A stretch of 41,311 nt of DNA from Xenococcus sp. MO_188.B8. Its GTDB lineage: Bacteria; Cyanobacteriota; Cyanobacteriia; Cyanobacteriales; Xenococcaceae. Each line of letters starts with the position of its first letter. Position 1 is the first letter of the stretch. The stretch is taken from contig JASJDR010000057.1 in the NCBI GenBank assembly GCA_030065615.1, forward strand, positions 1-41,311, in the 5' to 3' direction. Shown here in pieces: positions 26,251 through 34,843 of the stretch. Under the pieces are notes generated by a model. The model was not told the DNA's origin and searched no databases. It saw only the letters and a list, made by a program, of their open reading frames with translations. A program made the translations under genes and the position numbers.

Positions 26251-27510
26251 ATGAAAAGTTACTTAGGACAGATTGAGCAAACGCCATTGGAGCAACGATG
26301 GCCGCTGGTTCGTAAATGGATGGACGAAGAGCCATTTGCTTTGTATGAAGAACTTCGGGAGTTACGACCTGTGCTGGAACTACCAGAACTGACGATTGTG
26401 ACACGCTTCAGCGATTGTTTATCTGTGCTTCGGCAACACGATATATTCACTGTGGCACTCTATAAACCCAAACAAGGCGATTTCTGGATGTCACAGGATG
26501 ATACTGCCGTGCATTGGCGTGAAAAATCAATTATGCGTTCCGTACTCGATCTTGAGCAATTAGCTGATATTCGTAACTACGTTGCCGCAAAAGCATCTTC
26601 GCTGTTAAAAAATGCCCAAGGCAGCATCGAGGCAGTAAATGGATTGTGTCGAGCAGTGCCGATCGCCTTGGTGCAAGAGCGATTCGGATTTGACGAAAGT
26701 GATCCTAAGGATTTATTCGAATGGTCATATTGGAACCAATACGATGCCTTCCATAATCAAGCCTTTGATTCTGTAGTCGTAGAAGATCCTGAGGCGATCA
26801 TCGCTAATCGCAAAGCAGCTAGTCAGAAGATGGGGGCATACCTAGTCAAGCTCATTGAACGCAGAGCAGCAGAACTACAAGCAGGAAACCCTAAAGATGA
26901 TCCAGCAACCCGGCTGCTGAAGTTATCGATGTCAGGAAGCTTACGGGATTTTGATATCCCCAGGATTCTTCCCAATGTAGGCGGATTGTTGATAGGTAGC
27001 GTGGAGACTACATCTCATGCGGCGATCAATGCCTTGGCTGGGCTTTTGGCACGTCCTGAAATACTAAAACAGGCAGTATGTGCTGCCGCCAAAGATGATC
27101 CAACGGAGTTTGATGGTTACGTGTTCGAGGCCCTGCGATTTGATCCAGCCTTCCCCTACTTCTTCCGTTTTTGTGAGCAGAAAACACAATTAGCGGCAGG
27201 TACTGAATATGCCTGTGAGATCACTCCTGGGACAACGGTGATGGCAATTACTCATTCTGCTATGTTTGATGAGATAGCTTTTCCAGAACCCAAAAAGTTC
27301 AATCCGACTCGTTCTGAGACCAATGCATTTCATTTTGGACAGGGACTCCATGAATGTTTAGGTCGTCATATCGGTCGCCAGATGATACCAGAGATTGTGC
27401 GGCAAGTGCTGTTACTGCCAGAAGTCCAAGCTGATGGGCCAATAGATAATCAAGGGGGACCGGTTCCAGAACGTTATCTTTTGACGTGGAATAATTCCTG
27501 TGCTTCGTAG
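26251..27510 (+). CDS. Cytochrome P450
   Basis: 419 residues with all the core P450 marks: oxygen-binding helix GSVETTSHA (about 251-259), EALRF (ExxR), and the haem loop FHFGQGLHECLGRH with Cys369. There is no membrane anchor, so it is soluble and bacterial type. AGGAG upstream of the ATG supports the start. It lies 31 bases after the dihaem cytochrome gene and is likely co-transcribed; no ferredoxin or reductase gene is nearby. The N-terminal TPLEQRWPLVRKWMDEEPFALYEELRE is typical of the bacterial P450s that act on fatty or terpenoid substrates, but the substrate cannot be inferred. The pair is flanked by duplicated remnants (see 27614-28030), consistent with insertion by transfer. Confidence 0.93.
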   Translation: MKSYLGQIEQTPLEQRWPLVRKWMDEEPFALYEELRELRPVLELPELTIVTRFSDCLSVLRQHDIFTVALYKPKQGDFWMSQDDTAVHWREKSIMRSVLDLEQLADIRNYVAAKASSLLKNAQGSIEAVNGLCRAVPIALVQERFGFDESDPKDLFEWSYWNQYDAFHNQAFDSVVVEDPEAIIANRKAASQKMGAYLVKLIERRAAELQAGNPKDDPATRLLKLSMSGSLRDFDIPRILPNVGGLLIGSVETTSHAAINALAGLLARPEILKQAVCAAAKDDPTEFDGYVFEALRFDPAFPYFFRFCEQKTQLAAGTEYACEITPGTTVMAITHSAMFDEIAFPEPKKFNPTRSETNAFHFGQGLHECLGRHIGRQMIPEIVRQVLLLPEVQADGPIDNQGGPVPERYLLTWNNSCAS

Positions 27511-27522
27511 TAATAGTGTTAA

Positions 27523-27613
27523 CAATAGGGAAAGGGGGCAAAATTTGGGACTCAGTTGGGAATCCTGAGAACTATAGCGCCAGATAGTTTGGTGCTTTCC
27601 CTATTCCCTATTG
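27523..27613. repeat. Inverted repeat flanking ~60 bases, downstream of the P450
   Basis: AATAGGGAAAG (27524-27534) is the reverse complement of 27595-27605, and CAATAGGG (27523-27530) also matches CCCTATTG (27606-27613). This could be a long-stem hairpin terminator or the ends of a tiny MITE-like element. It stops exactly where the dprA-like fragment begins (27614). Confidence 0.6.
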
Positions 27614-28030
27614 ATCTCTAAAGTACAGGAAGAGCGCTCAAAAATAAATCCCGAACAACTATTAGAACAGTATTTAGGTATTTTAAACGGCGCGATCGCA
27701 GCTTTATCCGGTTCGCAAAATATTGTTACCAAAACCGTGAACATTTTTCAAACTCGTCGAGACATTTTGGTTACTGCCTTAAATAATATTGGTTGGCAAG
27801 TAACTAAGCCAGAAGCAACTATATATATCTGGGCAAAATTACCGGAACCTTGGCAAAATAATTCTATTAATTTTTGTACAAAATTAGTAGCTGAAACTGG
27901 AGTTGCCCTATCTCCTGGCGCGGGTTTTGGTAAATCAGGAGAAGTTTATGTCAGATTTGCTTTAGTCCAAGATCCAAAAATTTTAGAATATGCTGCCTCA
28001 AAAATCTCTGTATTTCTACTCAAAAAATAG
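27614..28030 (+). pseudogene. Chimeric remnant: dprA fragment joined to the aminotransferase 3' end
   Basis: Bases 27614-27664 match dprA 29264-29314 (3 mismatches in 51, in the same frame: ISKVQEERSKINPEQLL). From 27668 to the stop the sequence matches the last 123 codons of the aminotransferase at 23902-24270: GILNGAIAALSG, then WAKLPEPWQNNSI, then ALSPGAGFGKSGE. The frame is open for 139 codons from a TTG, but the product lacks both the DprA Rossmann fold and the aminotransferase PLP lysine, so it is taken as non-functional. It marks a rearrangement junction. Confidence 0.85.
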
Positions 28031-28130
28031 TCAATTATATTATTAATATTTTGGTGTATTTACTAGCTATAAAGTAAAAAAATAATTAGTTATACTTGAT
28101 GAGTATACTTATGATTTATTTTTTCTTTAA

Positions 28131-28976
28131 ATGAATATTAAATATGGATTGAATTTATTGACGATCAGTTCAATTTTAATAACAGGAGCTAATTCTGCCG
28201 CGGCATTATCAGTATCATTATATGATGGTTCTACTTCCCAGTTGCCTGAAACTCAAGGATATTTAAAACCAGGAGCAATTAATGTTGTCCCTACTATTAA
28301 TACCATTATTAATGGCGTACAAGTAAATACAGATATTGGTGGTGGAACAGGATACTTTGGTTACAGTAATTATGAAGCTAATCTCGCAAATCCCAGCGAA
28401 CTGTTATTAGTTAATAATGCATTTCCTGCTCTTCATCAAAATAATGGCTATAGTATCTTTTTTGATGTGGCGGTGAACACCACTACTAGTAATAGTGATG
28501 ATCGAGGATCATTTACTGTCCTTGCCATTAGTTCCAATCTCAAGGGAATTGAATTAGATTTTGATGGTGATCGGATTTTTGCTCAAAGCGATACAGTACC
28601 TGATGGTTCAACATTCAGCGAATTCAAAAGAGCAGAAACTGCTACCTTTACTATCAGTGACAACACAAGTTATGAATTAAAAATTGATAATGCTGGATAT
28701 GAACTATTTGCTAATGATGCCTCACTTCTTAGCGGTAATCTCCGTGACTATGAGTATGATATAAATGGTACCGATCCAGCCCTACCTTTTAATCCGTATG
28801 AAACTGAGAATTTTCTGTTTTTGGGTGATCTTACAGATCAAGCCAGTGGAGAATTTACTCTAAGCTCGGCTTCTGTCACTACTAGCGTACCTTTTAATTT
28901 TTCTCCGACTTTAGGATTAATAATTTCAGGAATGGGATTACTATTGAAAAAGTTATATAAAAATAATCGTTCCTAG
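28131..28976 (+). CDS. Surface protein with PEP-CTERM-like cyanobacterial sorting tail
   Basis: The 281-residue protein has a signal peptide (MNIKYGLNLLTISSILIT, cleavage near SAAALS), a beta-rich middle without cysteines and with many N/T/S (possible glycosylation), and a C-terminal tripartite tail: VPFNFSPTLGLI, a hydrophobic helix, and the basic end KKLYKNNRS. The PF(E/N)FSPTLGL motif is a cyanobacterial variant of the PEP-CTERM signal, which is cut by an exosortase/cyanosortase. The protein would be exported and anchored or released at the surface. No exosortase gene is in the window. The function of the middle region is unknown. It lies between the chimera and dprA. Confidence 0.75.
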   Translation: MNIKYGLNLLTISSILITGANSAAALSVSLYDGSTSQLPETQGYLKPGAINVVPTINTIINGVQVNTDIGGGTGYFGYSNYEANLANPSELLLVNNAFPALHQNNGYSIFFDVAVNTTTSNSDDRGSFTVLAISSNLKGIELDFDGDRIFAQSDTVPDGSTFSEFKRAETATFTISDNTSYELKIDNAGYELFANDASLLSGNLRDYEYDINGTDPALPFNPYETENFLFLGDLTDQASGEFTLSSASVTTSVPFNFSPTLGLIISGMGLLLKKLYKNNRS

Positions 28977-29104
28977 TTAGGGCTAAATTTTAACTTAGAT
29001 TAAGTAAGTTTAATTCGTTAATTATCAGAAATTATCAGATCATAGTTGCAAAAGATGCTTTCTTTTCTGCCGCTACTTTCTTTACTTTAATAGAAAATAA
29101 ATAC

Positions 29105-30292
29105 GTGTTACAAGAAAAAGCTTATTGGTTAGCATGGTCACAAATTCCAGGAATTGGGCCTATTTTGCTCAAAAGAATTCAACAAAAGTTTGGTCAACTT
29201 TCTCAAGCTTGGCAATTACCAGTCGCTGAATTAGGACAAGTAGAAGGTTTTGGAGTCAAAATAATCTCTAAAGTTCAGGAAGAACGGTCAAAAATAAATC
29301 CCGAACAACTATTAAAAAATCATATAATAGATAATCCTCAATTCTGGACCCCAGCCGATCCTGAATATCCTCAATTATTATTAGAAATTCCCAGTCCGCC
29401 ACCAGTTTTATACTATCGAGGAAAAGTAGAATTACGAGAAAATCTGGAAGTTTTTGGTGCGATCGCGATTGTCGGGACTCGCTATCCTACAGAATATGCC
29501 AAGCGTTGGACGCGCAGAATTAGTAAAACTCTGACCGAACAAGGCTTTATTATTGTTTCTGGAATGGCTGCGGGAATTGATACGGAAGCCCATTCGAGTT
29601 GTCTCGAAGCTCAAGGAAGAACGATCGCGGTGTTGGGGACAGGAGTAGATACCATCTATCCTCCCAGTAATCAAAAGCTTTATCAGCAAATAGAGCAAGA
29701 GGGTTTAATTCTGAGTGAATATCCCGCCAAGACTAAGCCAGACCGGGGTAATTTTCCCGCGCGGAATCGGATTATTGCTGGCTTGTCTCGCGCAGTTTTA
29801 ATCATGGAAGCACCCCAAAAATCTGGAGCTTTAATTACGGCGCGTTTTGCCAATGATTTTTGTCGGGATGTTTATGTATTGCCAGGTACCCTAGATAATC
29901 GACAAGCTCTGGGTTGCTTGGATTTATTGTATCGAGGTGCTCAAGTTATTTTAGGGGAAGAACCTTTACTAGAGATGTTACAAAGCATACCAATGTTAGA
30001 TTCTTCTTTGCAGTCCCGTAGCGCCTCCCCTTCAGCGCAATCGCAACTAAAATTAGATCTGTCAGAATCAGACTCAAATATTGCAACTTCTCAGCAACAA
30101 AAGAGAGATTTATCCCATTTAGAGCCAGAATTAGCCCAAATAATGTCACTTATGACCGATGAATCTGTTTCTTTAGATGCGATCGCGGAAAAGACAGGAT
30201 TAGATACTAGTAAATTATTAGCTTCTTTGTCTCAATTAGAACTCATGGGTTTAATTTCTCAATTACCAGGGATGAGATATTCTGCCATTTAA
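29105..30292 (+). CDS. dprA: DNA-processing protein DprA (Smf)
   Basis: 395 residues from GTG 29105. The N-terminal SAM/HhH-like region is QIPGIGPILLKRIQQKFG. The Rossmann-fold core has VGTRYPTEYAKRWTRRI, VSGMAAGIDTEAHSSCLE, GTGVDTIYPPSN, GNFPARNRIIAGLSRAVLIM and GALITARFANDF. A C-terminal winged-helix (DML1-like) domain is at about 342-395. DprA loads RecA on incoming single-stranded DNA during natural transformation. The linker between core and winged helix (residues about 300-328) is an in-frame low-complexity insert, SRSASPSAQSQL and so on, whose DNA is repeated downstream at 30321. The core residues are intact, so the enzyme should work. Confidence 0.96.
   Translation: MLQEKAYWLAWSQIPGIGPILLKRIQQKFGQLSQAWQLPVAELGQVEGFGVKIISKVQEERSKINPEQLLKNHIIDNPQFWTPADPEYPQLLLEIPSPPPVLYYRGKVELRENLEVFGAIAIVGTRYPTEYAKRWTRRISKTLTEQGFIIVSGMAAGIDTEAHSSCLEAQGRTIAVLGTGVDTIYPPSNQKLYQQIEQEGLILSEYPAKTKPDRGNFPARNRIIAGLSRAVLIMEAPQKSGALITARFANDFCRDVYVLPGTLDNRQALGCLDLLYRGAQVILGEEPLLEMLQSIPMLDSSLQSRSASPSAQSQLKLDLSESDSNIATSQQQKRDLSHLEPELAQIMSLMTDESVSLDAIAEKTGLDTSKLLASLSQLELMGLISQLPGMRYSAI
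30003..30088. repeat. 86-bp repeat inside dprA, copy 1
   Basis: It matches 30321-30406 with 5 mismatches in 86 bases, offset exactly 318. It carries the interspersed core CCGTAGCGCCTCCCC and lies in frame in the linker before the DprA winged helix, adding about 29 residues. It is either a mobile repeat captured in frame or a local duplication. Confidence 0.9.
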
Positions 30293-30320
30293 TACCCAAC
30301 AAGACAGATCTGCGATCATG

Positions 30321-30406
30321 CTTCTTTGCAGTCCCGTAGCGCCTCCCCTTGAGCGAAATCGCAACTAACATTAGCTCTGTCAGAATTAGACTCAAATATT
30401 GCAACT
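30321..30406. repeat. 86-bp repeat downstream of dprA, copy 2
   Basis: The non-coding partner of 30003-30088. It starts 29 bases after the dprA stop and runs straight into the 101-bp repeat B, so the 220-base gap to the next gene is almost entirely repeat. Confidence 0.9.
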
Positions 30407-30504
30407 CTTCAGAAACTAAAAAATCAATCAAATAGTCTGAAAGCCCTGCTATGAATAGTTTCCGACCTTCTTTTTAGGGCGCGTAGCGGCCTTCAGGGGC
30501 TTTT
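30404..30504. repeat. 101-bp intergenic repeat, copy B
   Basis: The partner of 19974-20074. The central stem is slightly degraded here (AGGGC-GCGTAGC-GGCCT, one mismatch) but CTTCAGGGGCTTTT is kept. Like copy A it lies between convergent genes (dprA and the SagB-type gene). Confidence 0.85.
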
Positions 30505-30512
30505 GACTTAAG

Positions 30513-32024
30513 TTAAGGTCTTCCTAAAGTAGTCAAATAAATTACAGCTTCTTCTTGAGGAATATCCAAAACTTGATTAACTCGATCATCGAAAAAGCCA
30601 CCAATGCCGCTAACGCCTAGTTTGAGACGGATCGCAGCCAGATTTAATCTTTGTCCTAAATGACCCGCATCCATATGTAAATAACGGTAGACTCGATCGC
30701 CGTATTTTGCGATCGCTTTTGTTAAATCCGCAGTATGAAAGACAATTGCTGCAGCGTCTCTACCTAGTTCTTGTCCCAAACAGAGATAATGCAATTCACG
30801 ACGGAAATTTTTAAAGCGAATTTGGCGCAACTCCTGAGCTTGCGGTGCATAGTAATAACAACCTGCCTCTAAATCTTGGACTCCGGAAACGGCAATAAAA
30901 GTCTCTAATAAATCGAGGGCAAAATAATCAGGTGCGCCATCTAAACCTTGCTCTAAATAATCTTGAGGTTGATAGGTAAAGTTGAGCAAATATTTGAGTT
31001 CATCTAGAGTTAAATTCTTCCCTGTGTAGCTACGAGTAGAACGTCTTTGGAGAATTGTATTTTCTAATTCCGATAGTTGAGCTCCCCAATCAATAGACTT
31101 CTGGGAGACAGTGGAAATTTTGCTACAAAAAGGAAAATTATATTTATCTTCTAACAAGGGAGTTTCCGGCGCAGCAGCAATTTGTTCTGGTTCAGCATCA
31201 ATGCAAGTTTTTTGATGTAAATAATTGAGTAATTCCCCATCAGCAATTTCAGGATATTTCGTGACTGTTTCAGAAGGTAAAGCGGTGGGGGCAACCAGAT
31301 CTGTAGAGGCAATTTTGTTGTTATTGAGTAAAGAAACAACCGAGATCGCGGCCTCAGCCTCACCATCTAAATACAATAAGTCATTGATCGCTCGATCGCA
31401 AAAACCACCAATAAAATGAGCTTTATACCTATTCGAAGCAGCGGCTAATTCAATATTGCCGAGTAAATGACCGGTATCAAGAAATACCCGTCGATAGGCT
31501 CGATCTTCGTAACGCCATGCCGAACGATAAAATACGGCGGTAGTCACCAAAGCAATTTGATTTTCCTTTAATGTAGAATGGTTAAAACAAGCAGCTTGTA
31601 ACTGTGACCAGACAGTATTTTCCCAAAAATGAATTAGGGAATGGGTAGCAACCTGATAGTTGTATAACCCAGGAGGCAACCAAGGAGTACCCCGAGAAAT
31701 TAAATAAACTTCTGCCGGATATAATCCTCCTGCTGAGGGAGCAGCTCTCAAATAAATAGGATTACCATAGATAGTTTGTAACTGAGCAGTTAAGCCATAA
31801 CTACACAAGAGCAACAAAGATAACCTCAACCATTCTTCATCATAGGGTTGTTTATCTTCGGTCTTTTCTTGAGATAGATAGGGTTTGAGGTCAAAAACCT
31901 GACCAATTTTATATTCTTTATAGGGAACTGGCTGCTTTGCCCAATCTAAGGATTTCCCTTTCGTAGCAATGGTTTCAGGATCATATTTGGTTCTTTGATG
32001 ATAGTGATAAGCAATAGAATTCAT
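30513..32024 (-). CDS. SagB-type (nitroreductase-fold) dehydrogenase
   Basis: About 503 residues from ATG 32024, chosen because this ATG overlaps the upstream stop codon (ATGA, 32021-32024). The protein holds two nitroreductase-like halves. The N-terminal half begins SIAYHYHQRTKYDPETIA and has APSAGGLYPAEVYLI and DTGHLLGNIELAAAS. The C-terminal half has RRSTRSYTGKNLTLDELKYL, MDAGHLGQRLNLAA and GVSGIGGFFDDRVN. The FMN-binding SagB/ThcOx family oxidises azolines in peptide modification, but there is no YcaO cyclodehydratase or precursor peptide in the window, so the substrate is open. It is translationally coupled to a small partner gene. Confidence 0.85.
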   Translation of the reverse strand: MNSIAYHYHQRTKYDPETIATKGKSLDWAKQPVPYKEYKIGQVFDLKPYLSQEKTEDKQPYDEEWLRLSLLLLCSYGLTAQLQTIYGNPIYLRAAPSAGGLYPAEVYLISRGTPWLPPGLYNYQVATHSLIHFWENTVWSQLQAACFNHSTLKENQIALVTTAVFYRSAWRYEDRAYRRVFLDTGHLLGNIELAAASNRYKAHFIGGFCDRAINDLLYLDGEAEAAISVVSLLNNNKIASTDLVAPTALPSETVTKYPEIADGELLNYLHQKTCIDAEPEQIAAAPETPLLEDKYNFPFCSKISTVSQKSIDWGAQLSELENTILQRRSTRSYTGKNLTLDELKYLLNFTYQPQDYLEQGLDGAPDYFALDLLETFIAVSGVQDLEAGCYYYAPQAQELRQIRFKNFRRELHYLCLGQELGRDAAAIVFHTADLTKAIAKYGDRVYRYLHMDAGHLGQRLNLAAIRLKLGVSGIGGFFDDRVNQVLDIPQEEAVIYLTTLGRP

Positions 32025-32326
32025 GAGCAATCTGTAATCGTTTCCCAAGGACGATAGCGTTGTCCGTAGTAATCTAAAATTTCATCAATCCGTTTTTTTT
32101 GTTGGGGATCTATATTTTGCGGATATTCCAACCACAAAGCAGCAATTTGACTTTGAGCATAATCAAATTTTTCTACGCCTGAATCAGAAGATCTCACAAT
32201 TAATCCTGTCTTGACGCCGATTACCTGCCGTAAATGGGCAGCTACTTCCCGATATACGGCTAAGGGTAATTGAGGGCAAGTTAAATGGGTTTTGATTGTA
32301 TTTGCAGATGACAATTTTGACATCAT
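32021..32326 (-). CDS. Conserved cyanobacterial hypothetical protein, partner of the SagB-type gene
   Basis: About 101 residues from ATG 32326 (a GTG at 32365 is possible but less likely). The sequence THLTCPQLPLAVYREVAAHL followed by a strand-rich part (VKTGLIVRS), FDYAQSQIAALWLEYPQN and YYGQRYRPWETI looks like a small alpha/beta protein seen only in cyanobacteria, to my knowledge next to SagB-type genes. The four-base stop/start overlap implies coupled expression and perhaps a complex. The function is unknown. Confidence 0.65.
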   Translation of the reverse strand: MMSKLSSANTIKTHLTCPQLPLAVYREVAAHLRQVIGVKTGLIVRSSDSGVEKFDYAQSQIAALWLEYPQNIDPQQKKRIDEILDYYGQRYRPWETITDCS

Positions 32327-32448
32327 GAGTCTAAACAGTAAGTCTTTCTTATCTTCCCATCTCACTGGACAAAAAGAAACGAAGATTCCGATCCCTGTAA
32401 ATTAGCAAAATAAGCTAAATTAAGTTAATCCATCATTTTCAATTTCTC

Positions 32449-33999
32449 ATGGCACAATCCACAGAAGTCATCGTAATTGGTAGCGGTATCGGCGGTTTAT
32501 GTTGCGCTGCCCTCCTAGCTAAATATGGGTTTGAGGTCACAGTATGTGAAAGTCACACGATTGCCGGAGGTGCCGCCCATAGTTTTGAACGTAATGGCTA
32601 TAAATTTGATTCTGGGCCATCTTTATATTCTGGGATGTCCTATTCCCCTTCAACCAATCCTTTAAAACAAGTTTTAGACGCGATCGCAGAAGATGTTGAA
32701 TGGGTAAATTACGATACTTGGGGCTGTTTGCTACCTGAAGGAAATTTTAATACTACCGTTGGGGCAGATGATTTTTGTCATGTTTTACAACAATTAAGGG
32801 GCGAAACTGCGGTTCGAGAATGGCGAAATTTACAAGCAACGATGAAGCCTTTGGCTGAGGCAGTTAATGCGATTCCCCCCTTAGCGATTAGGAACGATTG
32901 GGCTGCGGCTATGGCGATCGCGCAATATTTACCCGCCACCTTATGGCATACTCCTAACATTATTAAGCTCACTGGTGCCTTTAGCCAGATTAGAGATGGA
33001 GTAGTAAAAGATGAATTTATTCGCAACTGGTTAGATCTCCTTTGCTTCCTTCTTTCCGGTTTACCAGCATCGGGTACCAGTGGTGCCGAGATGGCGTTTA
33101 TGTTTGCCGAATGGTATAAGCCAGGAGTGGTTTTAGATTATCCCCTTGGTGGTAGTGGGGCTTTAGTTGATGCTTTAGTGAGAGGGCTAGAAAAATACGG
33201 AGGCAAACTTTTACTAGATAGTCATGTTGAAGAGATTTTAGTAGAACATAATCGCGCTACTGGCGTACTATTGCGCAATAGTAAGAAAATTACAGCCAGC
33301 AAAGCAGTCATTGCCAATGCTTCGGTGTGGGATACCCTAAAACTCTTACCCCAAGGCGCATTACCTGAAAGTTTTATTACAGAAAGGGCAGCTACTCCTG
33401 AATGTGAAAGTTTTATGCACCTCCATTTAGGTATCGATGCCACAGATTTACCAACGGACTTACAATGTCACTATATTGTGGTTAATGATTGGCAACAGGG
33501 AGTAACCGCACCTCAAAACGTAGTGGTAGTCTCGATTCCTTCCGTACTCGATCCTGCTCTGGCACCTCCAGGGAAACATATCATTCACGTTTATACTCCT
33601 GGCAACGAGCCTTACCAACTCTGGCAAGGCATGAAGCGCAATAGTCCCGAATATCAACAACAAAAAGCAGCCCGTGCCGAAATTATGTGGCAAAGTTTAG
33701 CTAGGGTGATTCCCGATATTCGCGATCGCTGCGAAGTAACTTTAGTCGGTACACCCCTTACCCATAGTAGATTCCTCCGTCGCCATCATGGTTCCTATGG
33801 CCCAGCGATCGAAGCCGGAAAAGCTTTATTCCCAGGTTGCACAACGCCTTTATCGGGTTTACTCTGCTGTGGTGACTCTACTTTCCCTGGTATTGGTTTA
33901 CCCGCCGTAGCTGCCAGCGGCGCGATCGCTGCTAATACCCTAGCACCAATCGATAAGCATTTACAAATGCTCAAAGATCTTGGTTTAAGTCTAATCTAA
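32449..33999 (+). CDS. FAD-dependent oxidoreductase of the carotenoid isomerase/desaturase family
   Basis: The 516-residue protein has an N-terminal dinucleotide-binding fold (IVIGSGIGGLCCAALLAKYG, then VCESHTIAGGAAHSFE) and the CrtI/CrtISO family pattern: FDSGPSLYSGM, LDYPLGGSGALVDALVRGLE, LLLDSHVEEILVE, and the C-terminal FAD motif LLCCGDSTFPGIGLPAVAASG. Related enzymes isomerise or desaturate carotenoids at the thylakoid or plasma membrane. Here the match is to a cyanobacterial CrtISO-like subgroup whose substrate I cannot name. It starts 83 bases from the divergent small hypothetical gene, so the two may share a control region. Confidence 0.85.
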   Translation: MAQSTEVIVIGSGIGGLCCAALLAKYGFEVTVCESHTIAGGAAHSFERNGYKFDSGPSLYSGMSYSPSTNPLKQVLDAIAEDVEWVNYDTWGCLLPEGNFNTTVGADDFCHVLQQLRGETAVREWRNLQATMKPLAEAVNAIPPLAIRNDWAAAMAIAQYLPATLWHTPNIIKLTGAFSQIRDGVVKDEFIRNWLDLLCFLLSGLPASGTSGAEMAFMFAEWYKPGVVLDYPLGGSGALVDALVRGLEKYGGKLLLDSHVEEILVEHNRATGVLLRNSKKITASKAVIANASVWDTLKLLPQGALPESFITERAATPECESFMHLHLGIDATDLPTDLQCHYIVVNDWQQGVTAPQNVVVVSIPSVLDPALAPPGKHIIHVYTPGNEPYQLWQGMKRNSPEYQQQKAARAEIMWQSLARVIPDIRDRCEVTLVGTPLTHSRFLRRHHGSYGPAIEAGKALFPGCTTPLSGLLCCGDSTFPGIGLPAVAASGAIAANTLAPIDKHLQMLKDLGLSLI

Positions 34000-34075
34000 A
34001 TTATTAGGACTTCCGCGAAGCGACACTAGTCCCAAAAATTATAAATAACTGCTATAAATTGGGGATATAATGTAA

Positions 34076-34810
34076 TTGAACTCCCCATTGCCAGCAGTGA
34101 AACCATACCAAAAAATCCTGATCGAAGAATGTGGCGAACCTTTAGTTGCCATTCCCCTACAAAAATTTGCTATAGAATTTCCCCATCCTTACGAAAAACT
34201 TGGTGCAGAATATGAAGGCAAATCCCCCTATTGCTTGCGCCAAGGAGTATTGGAAGCATTAGAAACTGCGCAATTTTTATTGCATGATAGTCATCCTGGA
34301 TGGCAACTCAAGATCCATGATGCTTATCGGCCCCTGGGAGTACAACAATTTATGGTTAATCATACATTTGAATCTTTGATCAGAAAAAATGATTGGCAAG
34401 AGCATAAAATTTCTCCTCAACAAAGACAAGAGATTTGGACACAAGTATATGAATTATGGGCAGCACCAAGTACTGATCCTAGTACTCCACCACCCCACAG
34501 TACAGGGGCTGCTATAGATCTAACTATTATTGATGACAGACAAAGAACTTTGGATATGGGAGGCGAAATTGATGAGATTTCACCGCGATCGCATCCTGAA
34601 TATTATCTTAGAAGTAAGACGCTTCGAGATCAACAGTACAATTGTCACCGTCAATTATTAAATCAAATTATGGTTGATAGTGGTTTTTGTCGGCATCCCA
34701 AAGAATGGTGGCATTTTTCTCTGGGGGATCAAATGTGGGCCTGGTTACAAAATCAAAAGAGTCCTCAGAAGACTAAGAAGAGACTGCAAGCTCGCTATGG
34801 AAGAATTTGA
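34076..34810 (+). CDS. D-Ala-D-Ala dipeptidase, VanX/peptidase M15D family
   Basis: A 244-residue zinc peptidase. The substrate-binding arginine is in KIHDAYRPLGVQQ, the zinc site is HSTGAAIDLTIID (His and Asp ligands), and EWWHFSLGD carries the catalytic Glu and third ligand His. VanX-like enzymes split D-Ala-D-Ala dipeptide; in bacteria without vancomycin resistance they recycle cell-wall dipeptide. The start is TTG 34076, since a stop precedes it at 34073; a GTG eight codons on is an alternative. There is no signal peptide, so it acts in the cytoplasm. No VanH or ligase is nearby. Confidence 0.9.
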   Translation: MNSPLPAVKPYQKILIEECGEPLVAIPLQKFAIEFPHPYEKLGAEYEGKSPYCLRQGVLEALETAQFLLHDSHPGWQLKIHDAYRPLGVQQFMVNHTFESLIRKNDWQEHKISPQQRQEIWTQVYELWAAPSTDPSTPPPHSTGAAIDLTIIDDRQRTLDMGGEIDEISPRSHPEYYLRSKTLRDQQYNCHRQLLNQIMVDSGFCRHPKEWWHFSLGDQMWAWLQNQKSPQKTKKRLQARYGRI

Positions 34811-34843
34811 ATAAGTTAACAGTAAACAGTTATCAGTTATCAG

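Noticed and set aside
29946..30431. Two similar minus-strand frames (EKLQYLSLILT / EELQYLSLILT) in and after dprA
   Set aside because: Their similarity comes entirely from the 86-bp DNA repeat. The dprA frame explains the first, and neither resembles a known protein.
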